Positions 12,714 through 20,424 of a DNA stretch of 30,753 nt are shown one piece after another. The position numbers were made by a program, and so were the translations under genes. The stretch's first letter is position 1. The number at the start of each line of letters is the position of its first letter. The stretch is taken from the IMG/VR virus record IMGVR_UViG_3300033148_005795, positions 1 through 30,753 of that record; one strand, written 5' to 3'. The notes beneath the pieces were generated by a model, which saw nothing but the letters and a program-made list of their open reading frames with translations, was not told the DNA's origin and searched no databases. Source of the DNA: a virus.

Positions 12714-12907
12714 AGCTGGTGACACTGGAGAAGCTGGTCAATCTGACGAACGGGCCGTACCTGTGCCCAGGAGGCGCGAGGGAGAAGAAGCTGGCCGAGC
12801 TGTCGATGGGTCTATTCCGAAAAGAGCTGGACAAGCAACTCCATTGCCGGTGGCGCCGGCGCATGAAGAGACTTGGTGAGATGCTAATCCGTTGGAGCGA
12901 AGCATGA
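12710..12907 (+). CDS. Small hypothetical protein, 65 aa
   Basis: AGGAGG in the end of the preceding gene precedes the ATGA overlap. The 65-residue product has a hydrophobic start (MKLVTLEKLVNLTNGPYLCP) and a basic helical body (WRRRMKRLGEMLIRWSEA). No family recognised. Confidence 0.5.
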   Translation: MKLVTLEKLVNLTNGPYLCPGGAREKKLAELSMGLFRKELDKQLHCRWRRRMKRLGEMLIRWSEA

Positions 12908-13329
12908 TGAATCGATTGCTTCCGTGGAGATGGGTCGTAGGAATGGGGCTGCTATGCCAGCCGATGCCGCCGTGGTGGGTCAGGGTGCGCGCCCACCCAA
13001 CGTGCGACCGGATCCTCTTCGTGATCTGGGGCACGCGCTGGCTGGTCAATGCCGCAGTTGGCAGGGACGGCGTGTGGGAGAGGGTGCGCAGGTGCTTCAG
13101 GCCGCGTCTTGATCGCCTTCCACAGATAGGATCGCGTGGGATTCGGGGTCGTCTTCCTCGTGCCCCCAATGGCTATGGTCCTCACTGGAACGTAGAGAAT
13201 GAGATGTGGCTGTCTGGGTACGCAAGGCCCGGGGACAACGGCAAGTTCGTGGTTGTCGAAAGTGACAAGCACGGATGGATCATTGAGAAGATCGCGCCGT
13301 ATACGAGCCTGCAGGGAGACCGAAGATGA
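12904..13329 (+). CDS. Trp-rich protein A, 141 aa
   Basis: It starts at tandem ATG codons overlapping the previous stop. The N-terminal 50 residues contain LPWRW, MPPWW, then C and IWGTRWLVNA, in the same order and spacing as in the 13594 product (VPWRW, VPPWW, C, LWGTRWLVKA). The two are therefore paralogues sharing a Trp-rich module of about 50 residues. The remainder here has a basic stretch and a beta-like C-terminal part (KFVVVESDKHGWIIEKIAPY). The module could be membrane-associated. Function unknown. Confidence 0.6.
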   Translation: MMNRLLPWRWVVGMGLLCQPMPPWWVRVRAHPTCDRILFVIWGTRWLVNAAVGRDGVWERVRRCFRPRLDRLPQIGSRGIRGRLPRAPNGYGPHWNVENEMWLSGYARPGDNGKFVVVESDKHGWIIEKIAPYTSLQGDRR

Positions 13330-13592
13330 TTGAGATAGCGATCCTTGTTGGCAAGATTGTGGTAATATCCTGGCTGGCAGTCGTGGCAATCCATCTGTGG
13401 TCTCTCAGCATGAGGTGTCACAAGAAGCACCAGCCGGTCTCGGGTGTGATCTTCATGTGTGTTGGCATCAGCTTCGGGCTCATAGCCTTCCTGATGGCAA
13501 CGCAGCTGGTTTGTGAGGAGTTTTGGAGGGCCGCTGCTCTGCAGAGCATGGAAGAGGCGCGAATCTGGCAGAACACCACCGGGGGACAATGA
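13326..13592 (+). CDS. Membrane protein with two helices, 88 aa
   Basis: ATGA overlap with the previous gene and GGGAGA upstream. Hydrophobic helices cover about residues 3 to 27 and 39 to 62 (VSGVIFMCVGISFGLIAFLM), with a basic loop between them (MRCHKKHQP), predicting both ends outside and the loop in the cytoplasm, or the reverse. It lies between the two Trp-rich paralogues and may act with them; that is inference from position only. Confidence 0.55.
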   Translation: MIEIAILVGKIVVISWLAVVAIHLWSLSMRCHKKHQPVSGVIFMCVGISFGLIAFLMATQLVCEEFWRAAALQSMEEARIWQNTTGGQ

Positions 13593-13593
13593 C

Positions 13594-14040
13594 ATGAAGC
13601 AGCTCTGGAGCTGGTGGACGCAGAGGCCGGGCTGGTCTGTCCGGCAGTGGATGAAGGCGAACAATGTCTGGGTCCCTGAGCCGACAAAGGTCGTGTTCTG
13701 GCCCCACTGGGGGATCTGTCGGCGCTGGTGCAAGAAGGCGATCCAGGGGCGCCAGGTTGGATATCGAAACTGGTCGGTATTCGAGGGGCCCACTATCGGC
13801 TTCGTGGAGGCCTTGTATTTCCCCGTGCCGTGGCGCTGGATCAATGGGGAGTTCGACAGGAACCGCTATGTGCCGCCATGGTGGGCCAGTACGAGTATCA
13901 TAGATGTCTGCCGTGATAGCCGCCTATATGCGCTCTGGGGGACAAGGTGGCTTGTCAAGGCCGGGTATGCCGTCGTGCTGTGGTTCAGTGTGACCTGGCG
14001 GTTCGTCACCAAGGAAAGGGAGGTGCCATGGGACTTGTGA
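13594..14040 (+). CDS. Trp-rich protein B, 148 aa
   Basis: It begins one base after the previous stop. The product is exceptionally rich in Trp. An N-terminal part (QLWSWWTQRPGWSVRQWMK) is followed by a second Trp-rich section and then, at residues about 77 to 125, the module shared with the 12904 product: VPWRW, VPPWW, DVC and LWGTRWLVKA. The C-terminus has a hydrophobic stretch (AGYAVVLWFSVTWRFV). The shared module argues for duplication. No characterised family is recognised; a peripheral membrane or cell-envelope role is possible. Confidence 0.6.
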   Translation: MKQLWSWWTQRPGWSVRQWMKANNVWVPEPTKVVFWPHWGICRRWCKKAIQGRQVGYRNWSVFEGPTIGFVEALYFPVPWRWINGEFDRNRYVPPWWASTSIIDVCRDSRLYALWGTRWLVKAGYAVVLWFSVTWRFVTKEREVPWDL

Positions 14041-14249
14041 TCGGTATCGTCGTCCTGGTGGCCTTGTGCGTCCTGGCTGTCGCTGTATGGAGGATCTTCA
14101 GGAAGCCCCTCACGCTGGCGCCCAGGCCGGAGTGCCGAGGGCCGCTCGGCGTGGCGGACTGGCCGTTCCTTGTCGTCACCCCGGATGGCCTCCGATGGAG
14201 CAAGAGCAGCGGGGACACCCAATACGAGACAGGAGAACCAGATGGATGA
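14028..14249 (+). CDS. Small membrane protein, 73 aa
   Basis: AGGGAGG precedes the ATG by five bases, fixing the start; the frame also runs upstream inside the previous gene. Residues 2 to 22 form a membrane helix (GLVIGIVVLVALCVLAVAVW), followed by a basic cytoplasmic boundary (RIFRKP) and a short soluble tail. Role unknown. Confidence 0.6.
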   Translation: MGLVIGIVVLVALCVLAVAVWRIFRKPLTLAPRPECRGPLGVADWPFLVVTPDGLRWSKSSGDTQYETGEPDG

Positions 14250-14586
14250 GCTGCACATGGGCGCCTTCGACAGGATGGTCTGGTGGTGGCAGAAGCCCGG
14301 GGACACCTCGGTGTCTAGTCCTGAAAAGCAGCGCGAGATAGATGAGCTGAATGCTCGCTATCTTGTGTTGGGGCATGACGCCGTAGTAGACGGGAAAGTG
14401 CGGGTCATATGTGACGGGCACTTTCTGGGCGCGACTCCCAAGCATTGCATCATCCGCAATTCAGCAGGGGACAGATTCACCGTCAAGACGCAACTTGTGG
14501 ATCGGATCGAGTTCATCCCAGGGGCGCACGCCGGGGACACCTCCCTCAAGGGGCAAGAAGCGGGCCATGGCAGCCCTGACGGGTGA
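14242..14586 (+). CDS. Hypothetical protein, 114 aa
   Basis: It overlaps the previous gene by eight bases and is preceded by AGGAGAA. The N-terminal part has a Trp run (FDRMVWWWQKPGD) and a helix; residues 45 to 90 look like a small beta domain (KVRVICDGHFLG, then RFTVKTQLVDRIEFIPG) similar in style to the small beta proteins at 3021 and 3544. The C-terminal 20 residues are low complexity. Function unknown. Confidence 0.5.
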   Translation: MDELHMGAFDRMVWWWQKPGDTSVSSPEKQREIDELNARYLVLGHDAVVDGKVRVICDGHFLGATPKHCIIRNSAGDRFTVKTQLVDRIEFIPGAHAGDTSLKGQEAGHGSPDG

Positions 14587-14705
14587 AGTAGGACGCCGAA
14601 TAGCCTGGAGGATGGGCTGGTCCTGCCTTTGGGCGAGCCTCCCCCACAGCGCCATGGACACGTTCCTGCGGGTCCCGCCTCCGGGGACACCAGCGAAGAT
14701 TCCCC

Positions 14706-14735
14706 TTGACAACCAAACCCCCAATCTGGTACATT
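14706..14735 (+). promoter_or_regulatory. Promoter-like sequence, TTGACA-18-TACATT
   Basis: TTGACA at 14706-14711 is a perfect -35 box and TACATT at 14730-14735 matches four of six -10 positions, spaced by 18 bases. It lies just upstream of GAGGAG and the ATG at 14753, in a 166-base gap. It may start a transcript leading toward the head genes. Confidence 0.5.
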
Positions 14736-14752
14736 GTCCCCGTGAGGAGCAT

Positions 14753-14959
14753 ATGTCCCCGACGCAGCCAGGACAGAAGGTCACGAGACTCGCTGATATC
14801 AGCGTAGGCCAGGGAGCCGATTCGGTCTTTTTCCTGTCGCGTGTCCCCGGAGGAGCCTCATTCCAGCACCAGAGTATCGAGCGCTGGGAGGGTCAAGACG
14901 AGGATGGCAACCTGCAGAAGTGGGTCAAGGGGATGAATACCTGGGAGCGGGTGGCGTAG
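14753..14959 (+). CDS. Small hypothetical protein, 68 aa
   Basis: GAGGAG lies three bases before the ATG and a promoter-like sequence lies just upstream, which supports this start over an in-frame ATG at 14567. The product (VTRLADISVGQGADSVFFLS early, then GNLQKWVKGMNTWERVA) resembles a small beta domain with a Trp-rich end. No family recognised. The next gene starts directly after the stop. Confidence 0.5.
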   Translation: MSPTQPGQKVTRLADISVGQGADSVFFLSRVPGGASFQHQSIERWEGQDEDGNLQKWVKGMNTWERVA

Positions 14960-15202
14960 ATGGACCGTCGTCGGCTTCCGTATCAGTTCTGGGCTCCTGT
15001 GGAGATCGTCTGGGGCGCCTCTGATGCAGCCCCTGTCCCCAGCAACACAGACCGAACGGACGATCGCATCGACATCGAGCACAACGGCGCCGCCCCCCAA
15101 TGCGGGCCATCCAGGGGCATGCTGAACCCGAGGGCCCCAGTCTACCGGCCAGAAGTGGACCAGGCGGCCGTCAACGAAGCAATGAGAGCATGCAGAGCAT
15201 AG
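14960..15202 (+). CDS. Hypothetical protein, 80 aa
   Basis: The ATG follows the previous stop without a gap. The 80-residue product has a basic aromatic start (MDRRRLPYQFWAPVEIVWG), an acidic centre and a helical end (VDQAAVNEAMRACRA). No recognised family. Coding status rests on the tight packing and the regular composition. Confidence 0.45.
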   Translation: MDRRRLPYQFWAPVEIVWGASDAAPVPSNTDRTDDRIDIEHNGAAPQCGPSRGMLNPRAPVYRPEVDQAAVNEAMRACRA

Positions 15203-15206
15203 AGAC

Positions 15207-15398
15207 ATGGGCATCACCTACGTCAGCGGACCGTGTGAGGCTGCCGCGGTTCACAATCGAGAGATGCGGGAATACGTTGAGCGCGTGTCCCGACAGGCGG
15301 CCGAGCTGCGCCAACTGGCCGACAGCCTGACGATGGCGATGCAGATACGAGATACAACCCGAGAGGTTGAACCAAAGGTGCTCGACCTCCTGGGATAG
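15207..15398 (+). CDS. Small helical protein, 63 aa
   Basis: It starts four bases after the previous stop. After a short beta-like start (MGITYVSGPCEAAAVHN) the product is one long amphipathic helix (REYVERVSRQAAELRQLADS). The ribosome-binding site is weak. Function unknown. Confidence 0.45.
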   Translation: MGITYVSGPCEAAAVHNREMREYVERVSRQAAELRQLADSLTMAMQIRDTTREVEPKVLDLLG

Positions 15399-15411
15399 GC
15401 TGGCCCCCTTT

Positions 15412-15540
15412 GTGCGCCGCCTCACGGCAGACATGCCGATTACGGGGCGGGAGGTGCTTAGGGAGCAAAATGGGCGCAACTACGGGATTGGAGCCGCCCT
15501 TGCCCGCGCCCCGTTGGTTCAGTCGTATGGGCTGAATTGA
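15412..15540 (+). CDS. Possible small protein, GTG start, 42 aa
   Basis: The frame reads VRRLTADMPITGREVLREQN, then a segment NYGIGAALARAP, which looks protein-like and could be a small helical DNA-binding unit. However, no ribosome-binding site precedes the GTG or the later ATG at 15433, and the frame stays open upstream, so it could instead be a fragment of a frameshifted gene. Low confidence. Confidence 0.25.
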   Translation: MRRLTADMPITGREVLREQNGRNYGIGAALARAPLVQSYGLN

Positions 15541-15613
15541 CGATCGGACCGCTGAGTCGAGCCCGCTGCACGTCGTAGCGGAGACATAGTAGTCCCGGGA
15601 CACTGCTTAAAGC

Positions 15614-15685
15614 ACCCCGGTTCGAGTCCTTCCTTGGGATGGAATGCTCCCATCTCTGAGGTCGGGCCCGAGCCGGGGTTTTTTT
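15614..15685 (+). terminator. Long hairpin with T-run upstream of portal
   Basis: ACCCCGGTTCG at 15614-15624 pairs with CGAGCCGGGGT at 15669-15679 (11 pairs, one wobble), and seven T bases follow (15679-15685). The 44-base interior folds further: GATGG at 15638-15642 pairs with CCATC at 15650-15654. This is a plausible intrinsic terminator or attenuator, only 20 bases before the portal ATG. It could also be the 3' end of a small structured RNA. Confidence 0.6.
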
Positions 15686-15705
15686 GGTTCTGGAGCAAGC
15701 TGAGT

Positions 15706-17208
15706 ATGGCAGCCACCACAGGTAGTCGCGCCAAGAGTTACATCGAGACCAGCAAAGGCAAGACTGGTGCCGAAGCTGATGTCGGTACTCCGAACGCGTC
15801 GTATCTGGAAATGCTTGAGCGCTGGCAGCTCGTTAACGATCTCATGGGCGGCACCCCCGCTATGCGCGCCGCGGGGCAACTGTGGCTCACGAAGTTCCCC
15901 AACGAGAACACAGCTCTATACAAGGCTCGTCTCTACAAAGCCACCCTGTTCAACGTCTTCCTGGGCACCCTTCAGCACCTCGTCGGCCGTGTCTTCCGCG
16001 AACCCATCGAGCTAACCGAAGCGACCGACCCGAGAATCAAGAAGTGGGCCCAGGACATCGACCGTTCCGGCCGCGATCTGACAGCATATGGTCGCGACTG
16101 TTTCACCGATATGCTGGCGTTCGGGAAGTGCCATACAATGCCGGAGTTCCCCGACGCAGAGCGCGTGAAACGGGAGCTCGGCAGGACACAGCTAACGCTC
16201 GAAGATCAGCACGCCTACAGCCTCAGGCCGTATTTCGCCAAGGTCAACCCCATGAATCTCTTCGCCTGGGACGGGGCGATGATTGCCGGGGCCGAGGTAC
16301 TGGAGCGGATCCGGATCTATGAGTCGTCTTGGGTCCGTGAGGGTGAATGGGGCCAGGTGCAGCAAAAGACCATCAGGGTCGTCGAACCCAACTCCGTGAG
16401 AATTTACACCTGGAACGGTGAAGAGTGGGTCGCCGGCCAGGAGGACGTAACGACGCTAGGGGTGGTCAATCTCACCACGGGATATGCGAGGCGCACCGGG
16501 TTCCTTATGGCAGCGCCGACGCTTGAGGATCTGGCATGGCTCAACCGCAAGCATTGGGACAGCCAGAGCGATCAGGACAATATCCTCCACGTCGTGCGCG
16601 CCGCTATCCTGCTGGTCCAGGGCTTCAGCGAAAAGGAGATGGCCTACGTCAACGTGGGCCCATCGATTGCCCTGCGGACTGACAAGCCCCCCTCTGAATC
16701 GGCGGTCGGATACGTCGAGCACTCAGGCGAGGGCGTGGATGCCGGTCAGCGGTCCCTGGACAACCTGGTGAACCAGATGCAGGCCAGCGGCGCCGGCGAT
16801 CTCATGGTGTCCCAGCCAGGGACAGAGACGGCCACGGGGCGCTCGATCGAAGAGGCCAAGTCCCTCAGTCCTCTCGGTGCTGCCGCTCTGGCCCTGCAAC
16901 TTCATCTTGAGGAGAGTTTCAAGATGGCGGGGCGCTGGGAAGGCGACCTGGACATCTCCGTCGGCGTGCGAGTCAATACCGACCTGGGCACCTGGAGCGA
17001 AGTCACCAAGGAGATCGAGCTGCTGCAGGCCGACGCCACGGCCGGACGTATCAGTGACCGCGACTACCTCGACGAAGCGCAGCGCCGCGGTCTGTATGAC
17101 TCAGAGAAGGACATCGACGAGATGTTGGAGAGCGCCGAATCTGAGGCCGATAGCGACTTTCCGGCTATTCCCTTTGAGCCCACCCCAGAGCCGCCAGATG
17201 AAGACTGA
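15706..17208 (+). CDS. Portal protein, DUF4055 type (500 aa)
   Basis: The portal is the dodecameric ring at one capsid vertex through which DNA passes and on which the terminase docks. The product matches the DUF4055 portal-like family by its N-terminal region (about residues 27 to 105): RWQLVNDLMGG, AAGQLWLTKFP, YKARLYKATLFNVFLGTL, VGRVFREP. A helix-rich C-terminal part with QLHLEESF and WSEVTKEIELLQ is typical of portals, and it ends with an acidic tail. The ATG at 15706 is chosen over an in-frame ATG at 15634 because the latter would translate across the hairpin and T-run. The stop shares a base with the next start, as in many portal-MuF pairs. Confidence 0.85.
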   Translation: MAATTGSRAKSYIETSKGKTGAEADVGTPNASYLEMLERWQLVNDLMGGTPAMRAAGQLWLTKFPNENTALYKARLYKATLFNVFLGTLQHLVGRVFREPIELTEATDPRIKKWAQDIDRSGRDLTAYGRDCFTDMLAFGKCHTMPEFPDAERVKRELGRTQLTLEDQHAYSLRPYFAKVNPMNLFAWDGAMIAGAEVLERIRIYESSWVREGEWGQVQQKTIRVVEPNSVRIYTWNGEEWVAGQEDVTTLGVVNLTTGYARRTGFLMAAPTLEDLAWLNRKHWDSQSDQDNILHVVRAAILLVQGFSEKEMAYVNVGPSIALRTDKPPSESAVGYVEHSGEGVDAGQRSLDNLVNQMQASGAGDLMVSQPGTETATGRSIEEAKSLSPLGAAALALQLHLEESFKMAGRWEGDLDISVGVRVNTDLGTWSEVTKEIELLQADATAGRISDRDYLDEAQRRGLYDSEKDIDEMLESAESEADSDFPAIPFEPTPEPPDED

Positions 17209-18335
17209 TGCCGAGCGTAAACGACGAGCTGCTGGAGCGGACCATACGTCACCAGCTCTACCTCACGAGGCTGCAATCTCACGAGGCGGCGCGGGTACGG
17301 TCGTTCCTCAACACCGTCATTCCGGATCTACTCGAACAGGTACAGCGGCGCCTGGATTTGATAACGGCCCGAGGCTTCGACGCCGGGCCTGTGACGACGC
17401 AGCGGCTGCGCGACTTGAGTATAGCGATGGCCGAGTTGGTCGACCCACAGATGAGTCGTGCGACCCAGATGTTCACGAAAGAGATGGGACGAGTCGCAAC
17501 GCAGGAAGCGCAATGGGCCGCAGGCGTAGTCGAGCAGGTGATGCCGATCAAGGTCGATATGCTACTGCCAGCGCCGGAAACACTGCGGGCAGTAGTGACC
17601 ACCGAACCCATCGTGGGGCAGACGCTGGAGCAGTGGTACGGCAATCTGGGGGAGACCACACGCCGCAATGTGACGAAGGCCGTACAGCTCGGGGTGGTCG
17701 AGGGACAGACGACGCAACAGATCGTCCAGAGGCTGCGACAGGACGTGTTCGGGCTGGTCAAGGGGCAGAAGGCCAGGGGCATGACCCGACAGGCAGAGGC
17801 TATCGCCAGGACGGCCACGAACCATGTGAGCAACCAGGCCCGGGTGGCGACGTACCAGGCCAACCAGGACATCGTGAAGGGTATGCAGTGGGTCGCGACG
17901 CTGGACAGTCGCACAACGCCCATCTGTCAGCGCCTCGACCAGACCATGTACTATTTCGACCGCGGGCCCAGGCCCCCAGGCCCCCCAGCTCATGTCGGGT
18001 GCCGGAGCTCGCTGAACCCAGTCACAAAATCCTGGAGGGAGTTGGGCATACCTGCCAAAGAGCTCACTCCAGGGACTCGTGCTTCCATGAACGGCCAGGT
18101 CCCCGCTGGTACGACCTACAACTCGTGGTTGAGAGGTCGCGTACAGGCTGGCGACATGGATACGGTCAGAGAAGCACTCGGGCCTTCGAGAGCGAAACTG
18201 TTCGCTGCCGGGGGTCTCGATGTCACGTCGTTCACGGACCGACGTGGCCGGTTGTTCACGCTTGCCGAATTGCGTCAGAAAGAGCCCGACGTATTCGCCA
18301 GGTTCGACATCCGGGTTCCGAAACCTCGGAGCTGA
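17208..18335 (+). CDS. MuF-like minor head protein (375 aa)
   Basis: Phage Mu F-like proteins sit inside the head near the portal and are needed for head assembly or DNA ejection. Residues 1 to 190 are helical. Residues 196 to 268 carry the family signature: AEAIARTATNHVSNQARVAT, GMQWVATLDSRTTPICQRLD with C240, then GPPAHVGCRSSLNP with C265. The C-terminal 100 residues (TTYNSWLRGRV, then RAKLFAAGGLDVTSFTDR) are a common extension of this family. It directly follows the portal and precedes the scaffold, the usual order. Confidence 0.88.
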   Translation: MPSVNDELLERTIRHQLYLTRLQSHEAARVRSFLNTVIPDLLEQVQRRLDLITARGFDAGPVTTQRLRDLSIAMAELVDPQMSRATQMFTKEMGRVATQEAQWAAGVVEQVMPIKVDMLLPAPETLRAVVTTEPIVGQTLEQWYGNLGETTRRNVTKAVQLGVVEGQTTQQIVQRLRQDVFGLVKGQKARGMTRQAEAIARTATNHVSNQARVATYQANQDIVKGMQWVATLDSRTTPICQRLDQTMYYFDRGPRPPGPPAHVGCRSSLNPVTKSWRELGIPAKELTPGTRASMNGQVPAGTTYNSWLRGRVQAGDMDTVREALGPSRAKLFAAGGLDVTSFTDRRGRLFTLAELRQKEPDVFARFDIRVPKPRS

Positions 18336-18502
18336 GTTCGTGACCGGGCCCAGGGGATCTGGACCGGTTGTCTCGCGCGCTGCTGGAGTGATTCCTCAGT
18401 GTGCGACTCACCAGACGCGACTTGCCGGCTGCCGGAGGGATTCCGAAGTCGGGGACTCGCTGAAGTCCTGGGGCGACCCAGGCCGTTACGGGAGGTAACG
18501 AG

Positions 18503-19312
18503 ATGGCCAAAGCACTGATCACCGCCGAGGAACGCACCGCACTGCCTGAGATCCTTCAGGGAGAGTACAACCCCGAGCCGATCGACAAGGAGGGAGAACC
18601 GATCCATGGGTTGTTCAAACTCATCGTCGATCCGGTGCACGGGCTCGAGTTGGAAGACGTAGCCAGCCTCAAGACCACTGTCGGCGCTGCCCGCACTGAG
18701 GCGGACACCCTCAAGGCGGAACTCGGCAGATCGAAGGCTTTGGTCGAGACGCACAGTGCACGTGTTACCGAACTCGAGAAGATCGATCCGGAGATCGAGT
18801 CCGATCGTCTCGCTGAGCAGAAGGCAGAGAGTACCGTTCGGCAGATGAAGGAACAGCATCAGGCGGTGCTCGTTACAGAGCAGGAGAAGAGCAACAAGCT
18901 CCAAGCAGGACTCGAACGGGCCCTGATCAGGTCCGAGGCCATCGCCGCAATCGCAGAGCTCAAGGGGGCGCCCGATCTGCTCTTGAGCACCATCATGGCT
19001 CAGTGCCGGCTGAAGGAAACGCCACTAGACGGCGGTGAGACTGAGTATAGCGCCGTGGTTCTGGACGAAGCCCGGAATACCCGTATCGGGGACGCCAACG
19101 GCAAGGACATGACGATTGCTCAGCTCGTGGGGGAGATGAAGGCGAGCGACAAGTACGCGCGCGCCTTCGATGGCACGCAAGAGTCGGGGGGTGGGAAGCC
19201 CAGTGAGCGGGGACAGCCGCAGACGCCCCAAGCGCCCACCGGGGACAAGTCCAAGACGGAGAAGGTCAGAGCTGGCCTTCTGGCAATGCGCGAAAAACGA
19301 GGTGGAGCATAA
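18503..19312 (+). CDS. Head scaffolding protein (269 aa)
   Basis: Scaffolds guide procapsid assembly and are then removed. The product begins with a short conserved-looking region (ALITAEERTALPEILQGEY), continues with a coiled coil (about residues 55 to 135, e.g. AEADTLKAELGRSK style heptads), and ends in a Gly/Pro/Lys-rich flexible tail with a basic C-terminus, a layout typical of scaffolds that bind the capsid protein through the last helix. GGGAGG lies eight bases before the ATG. Position between MuF and capsid strongly supports the call. Confidence 0.75.
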   Translation: MAKALITAEERTALPEILQGEYNPEPIDKEGEPIHGLFKLIVDPVHGLELEDVASLKTTVGAARTEADTLKAELGRSKALVETHSARVTELEKIDPEIESDRLAEQKAESTVRQMKEQHQAVLVTEQEKSNKLQAGLERALIRSEAIAAIAELKGAPDLLLSTIMAQCRLKETPLDGGETEYSAVVLDEARNTRIGDANGKDMTIAQLVGEMKASDKYARAFDGTQESGGGKPSERGQPQTPQAPTGDKSKTEKVRAGLLAMREKRGGA

Positions 19313-19378
19313 GCAACGGGACCGAGCGAGCGCCGACCGACGGTGACGGGCAAGGTTCTGGCTACAGGAGGATGAACA

Positions 19379-20308
19379 TTGGCTAGTGTAACGCTCGTCG
19401 AATCGGCGAAGCTCAGTGTGAACGAGCTCGTAAGCGGGGTGATTGAAAACGTCATCACCGTGAACCAAATGTTCCAGATGCTGCCTTTCGAGGGCATCGA
19501 CGGCAACGCCCTGCAGTACACCCGAGAGAATGCCCTGGGTGCCGTGCAGCTCGGAACGGTAGGTACCGTGATCAGCGCCGGCAAGGCCGCTGCGACCTTC
19601 ACCAGCGTCACCAGCGCGCTGACGACCATCATCGGCGACGCCGAGGTGAACGGCCTGATCCAGGCCACCAGAAGCAAGGAGACGGACCAGACCACGACCC
19701 AGGTCGAGAGCAAGGCCAAGAGTGCTGGGCGCCAGTACCAGGACATGCTCATCAACCAGGACATGCTCATCAACGGGACCGGCGCAGGGCTGCAGTTCAG
19801 CGGACTGCTCAACCTGGTCGACGCCACCAAGCTGATCGCCCACAACGGCAATCTCTCCTTCGCCATCATGGACGAGCTCATCGACCTGGTGACGGACAAG
19901 GACGGAGAGGTCGACTACTTCGCCATGAACGGTCGGACGGTGCGTGCCTACCTGGCGTTGCTCCGAGGCCTCGGTGGGGCCGCCATCGGCGAGGTCATAA
20001 CGCTGCCGAGCGGACAGGATGTCCCCGGGTACCGTGGGGTGCCGATCTTCACCAACAACTGGATCCCGGTGAACCAGACGACCGGGAGTCTGACGAACAC
20101 CACCACGATCTTCGCCGGCAACTTCGACGATGGCTCCCAGAGCATCGGCATCTCGGGCCTCACAGCGGCCGAGGAAGCGGGGATCGTCATCGAGGACGTG
20201 GGTATCCACCAGACACGGGACGAGTACATCACCCGTGTGAAGTGGTACTGCGGTTTGGCCTTGTACAATCTCAACGGTCTGTCCGCGGCCAGCGGTGTGT
20301 ATGACTGA
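19379..20308 (+). CDS. Major capsid protein, HK97-like (309 aa, TTG start)
   Basis: This should form the head shell. It starts at TTG: AGGAGG ends seven bases upstream, whereas the ATG between them reads only four codons before a stop. N-terminal residues 1 to 30 are helical; residues 30 to 75 (MFQMLPFEGIDGNALQYTRE) and the later region (VDYFAMNGRTVRAYLALLRG, then DVPGYRGVPIFTNNWIP) resemble the P- and A-domains of HK97-fold capsids of similar length. It ends YITRVKWYCGLALYNLNGLS, typical of the C-terminal strand. Residues 121 to 132 are a perfect tandem duplication QDMLIN-QDMLIN. Two hairpins follow the stop codon. Confidence 0.85.
   Translation: MASVTLVESAKLSVNELVSGVIENVITVNQMFQMLPFEGIDGNALQYTRENALGAVQLGTVGTVISAGKAAATFTSVTSALTTIIGDAEVNGLIQATRSKETDQTTTQVESKAKSAGRQYQDMLINQDMLINGTGAGLQFSGLLNLVDATKLIAHNGNLSFAIMDELIDLVTDKDGEVDYFAMNGRTVRAYLALLRGLGGAAIGEVITLPSGQDVPGYRGVPIFTNNWIPVNQTTGSLTNTTTIFAGNFDDGSQSIGISGLTAAEEAGIVIEDVGIHQTRDEYITRVKWYCGLALYNLNGLSAASGVYD
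19739..19774 (+). repeat. Perfect 18-bp tandem duplication in capsid gene
   Basis: CAGGACATGCTCATCAAC occurs twice head-to-tail (19739-19756 and 19757-19774), keeping the frame and adding six residues (QDMLIN) to the capsid protein. The absence of any difference between copies suggests a recent event or an assembly artefact. Confidence 0.95.
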
Positions 20309-20314
20309 GATCCC

Positions 20315-20338
20315 CCGCGCCTTCTGCGAGGGGCGCGG
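20315..20338 (+). terminator. Hairpin 1 after capsid gene
   Basis: CCGCGCC (20315-20321) pairs with GGCGCGG (20332-20338), leaving a 10-base loop, six bases after the capsid stop codon. There is no T-run, so it may stabilise the capsid mRNA or act with hairpin 2. Confidence 0.45.
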
Positions 20339-20358
20339 CTGATCTGCAAACTCATGGT

Positions 20359-20395
20359 ATGCGGGACCCGGTTCATCCGGAGTCGGGTCCCGCAT
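20359..20395 (+). terminator. Hairpin 2 after capsid gene, 12-bp perfect stem
   Basis: ATGCGGGACCCG (20359-20370) pairs perfectly with CGGGTCCCGCAT (20384-20395) around a 13-base loop. It is very stable but lacks a following T-run, so it could be an RNA-stabilising or processing hairpin, or a terminator that needs a factor. It separates the highly expressed capsid gene from downstream genes. Confidence 0.6.
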
Positions 20396-20424
20396 CCTGA
20401 ACCCTCGCAGAGAGAGGATCTGCA

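Noticed and set aside
14205-14700. Recurrent GGGGACACC sequence (four copies near 14211, 14298, 14532, 14681)
   Set aside because: Copies have no common spacing or flanks, and GGGGACA is frequent elsewhere in the coding sequence, so codon preference explains it adequately.
14567-14752. Longer start for the 14753 gene
   Set aside because: The extended N-terminus would cover the promoter-like TTGACA and the GAGGAG site, and its translation shows no domain.
15560-15650. Second tRNA, suggested by GGTTCGAGTCC
   Set aside because: The bases flanking the T-loop-like sequence do not form a 5-bp T stem, and no matching acceptor or anticodon stem could be drawn. The sequence pairs better as the left arm of the hairpin at 15614-15679.
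16877-18343. 488-codon forward frame overlapping portal and MuF
   Set aside because: It is the alternative frame across two well supported genes; the translation is Arg/Ser/Gly-rich and lacks domain-like order.
18336-18502. Gene between MuF and scaffold
   Set aside because: An open frame exists (18220-18498) but mostly overlaps the MuF gene; the unique part has no start with a ribosome-binding site.
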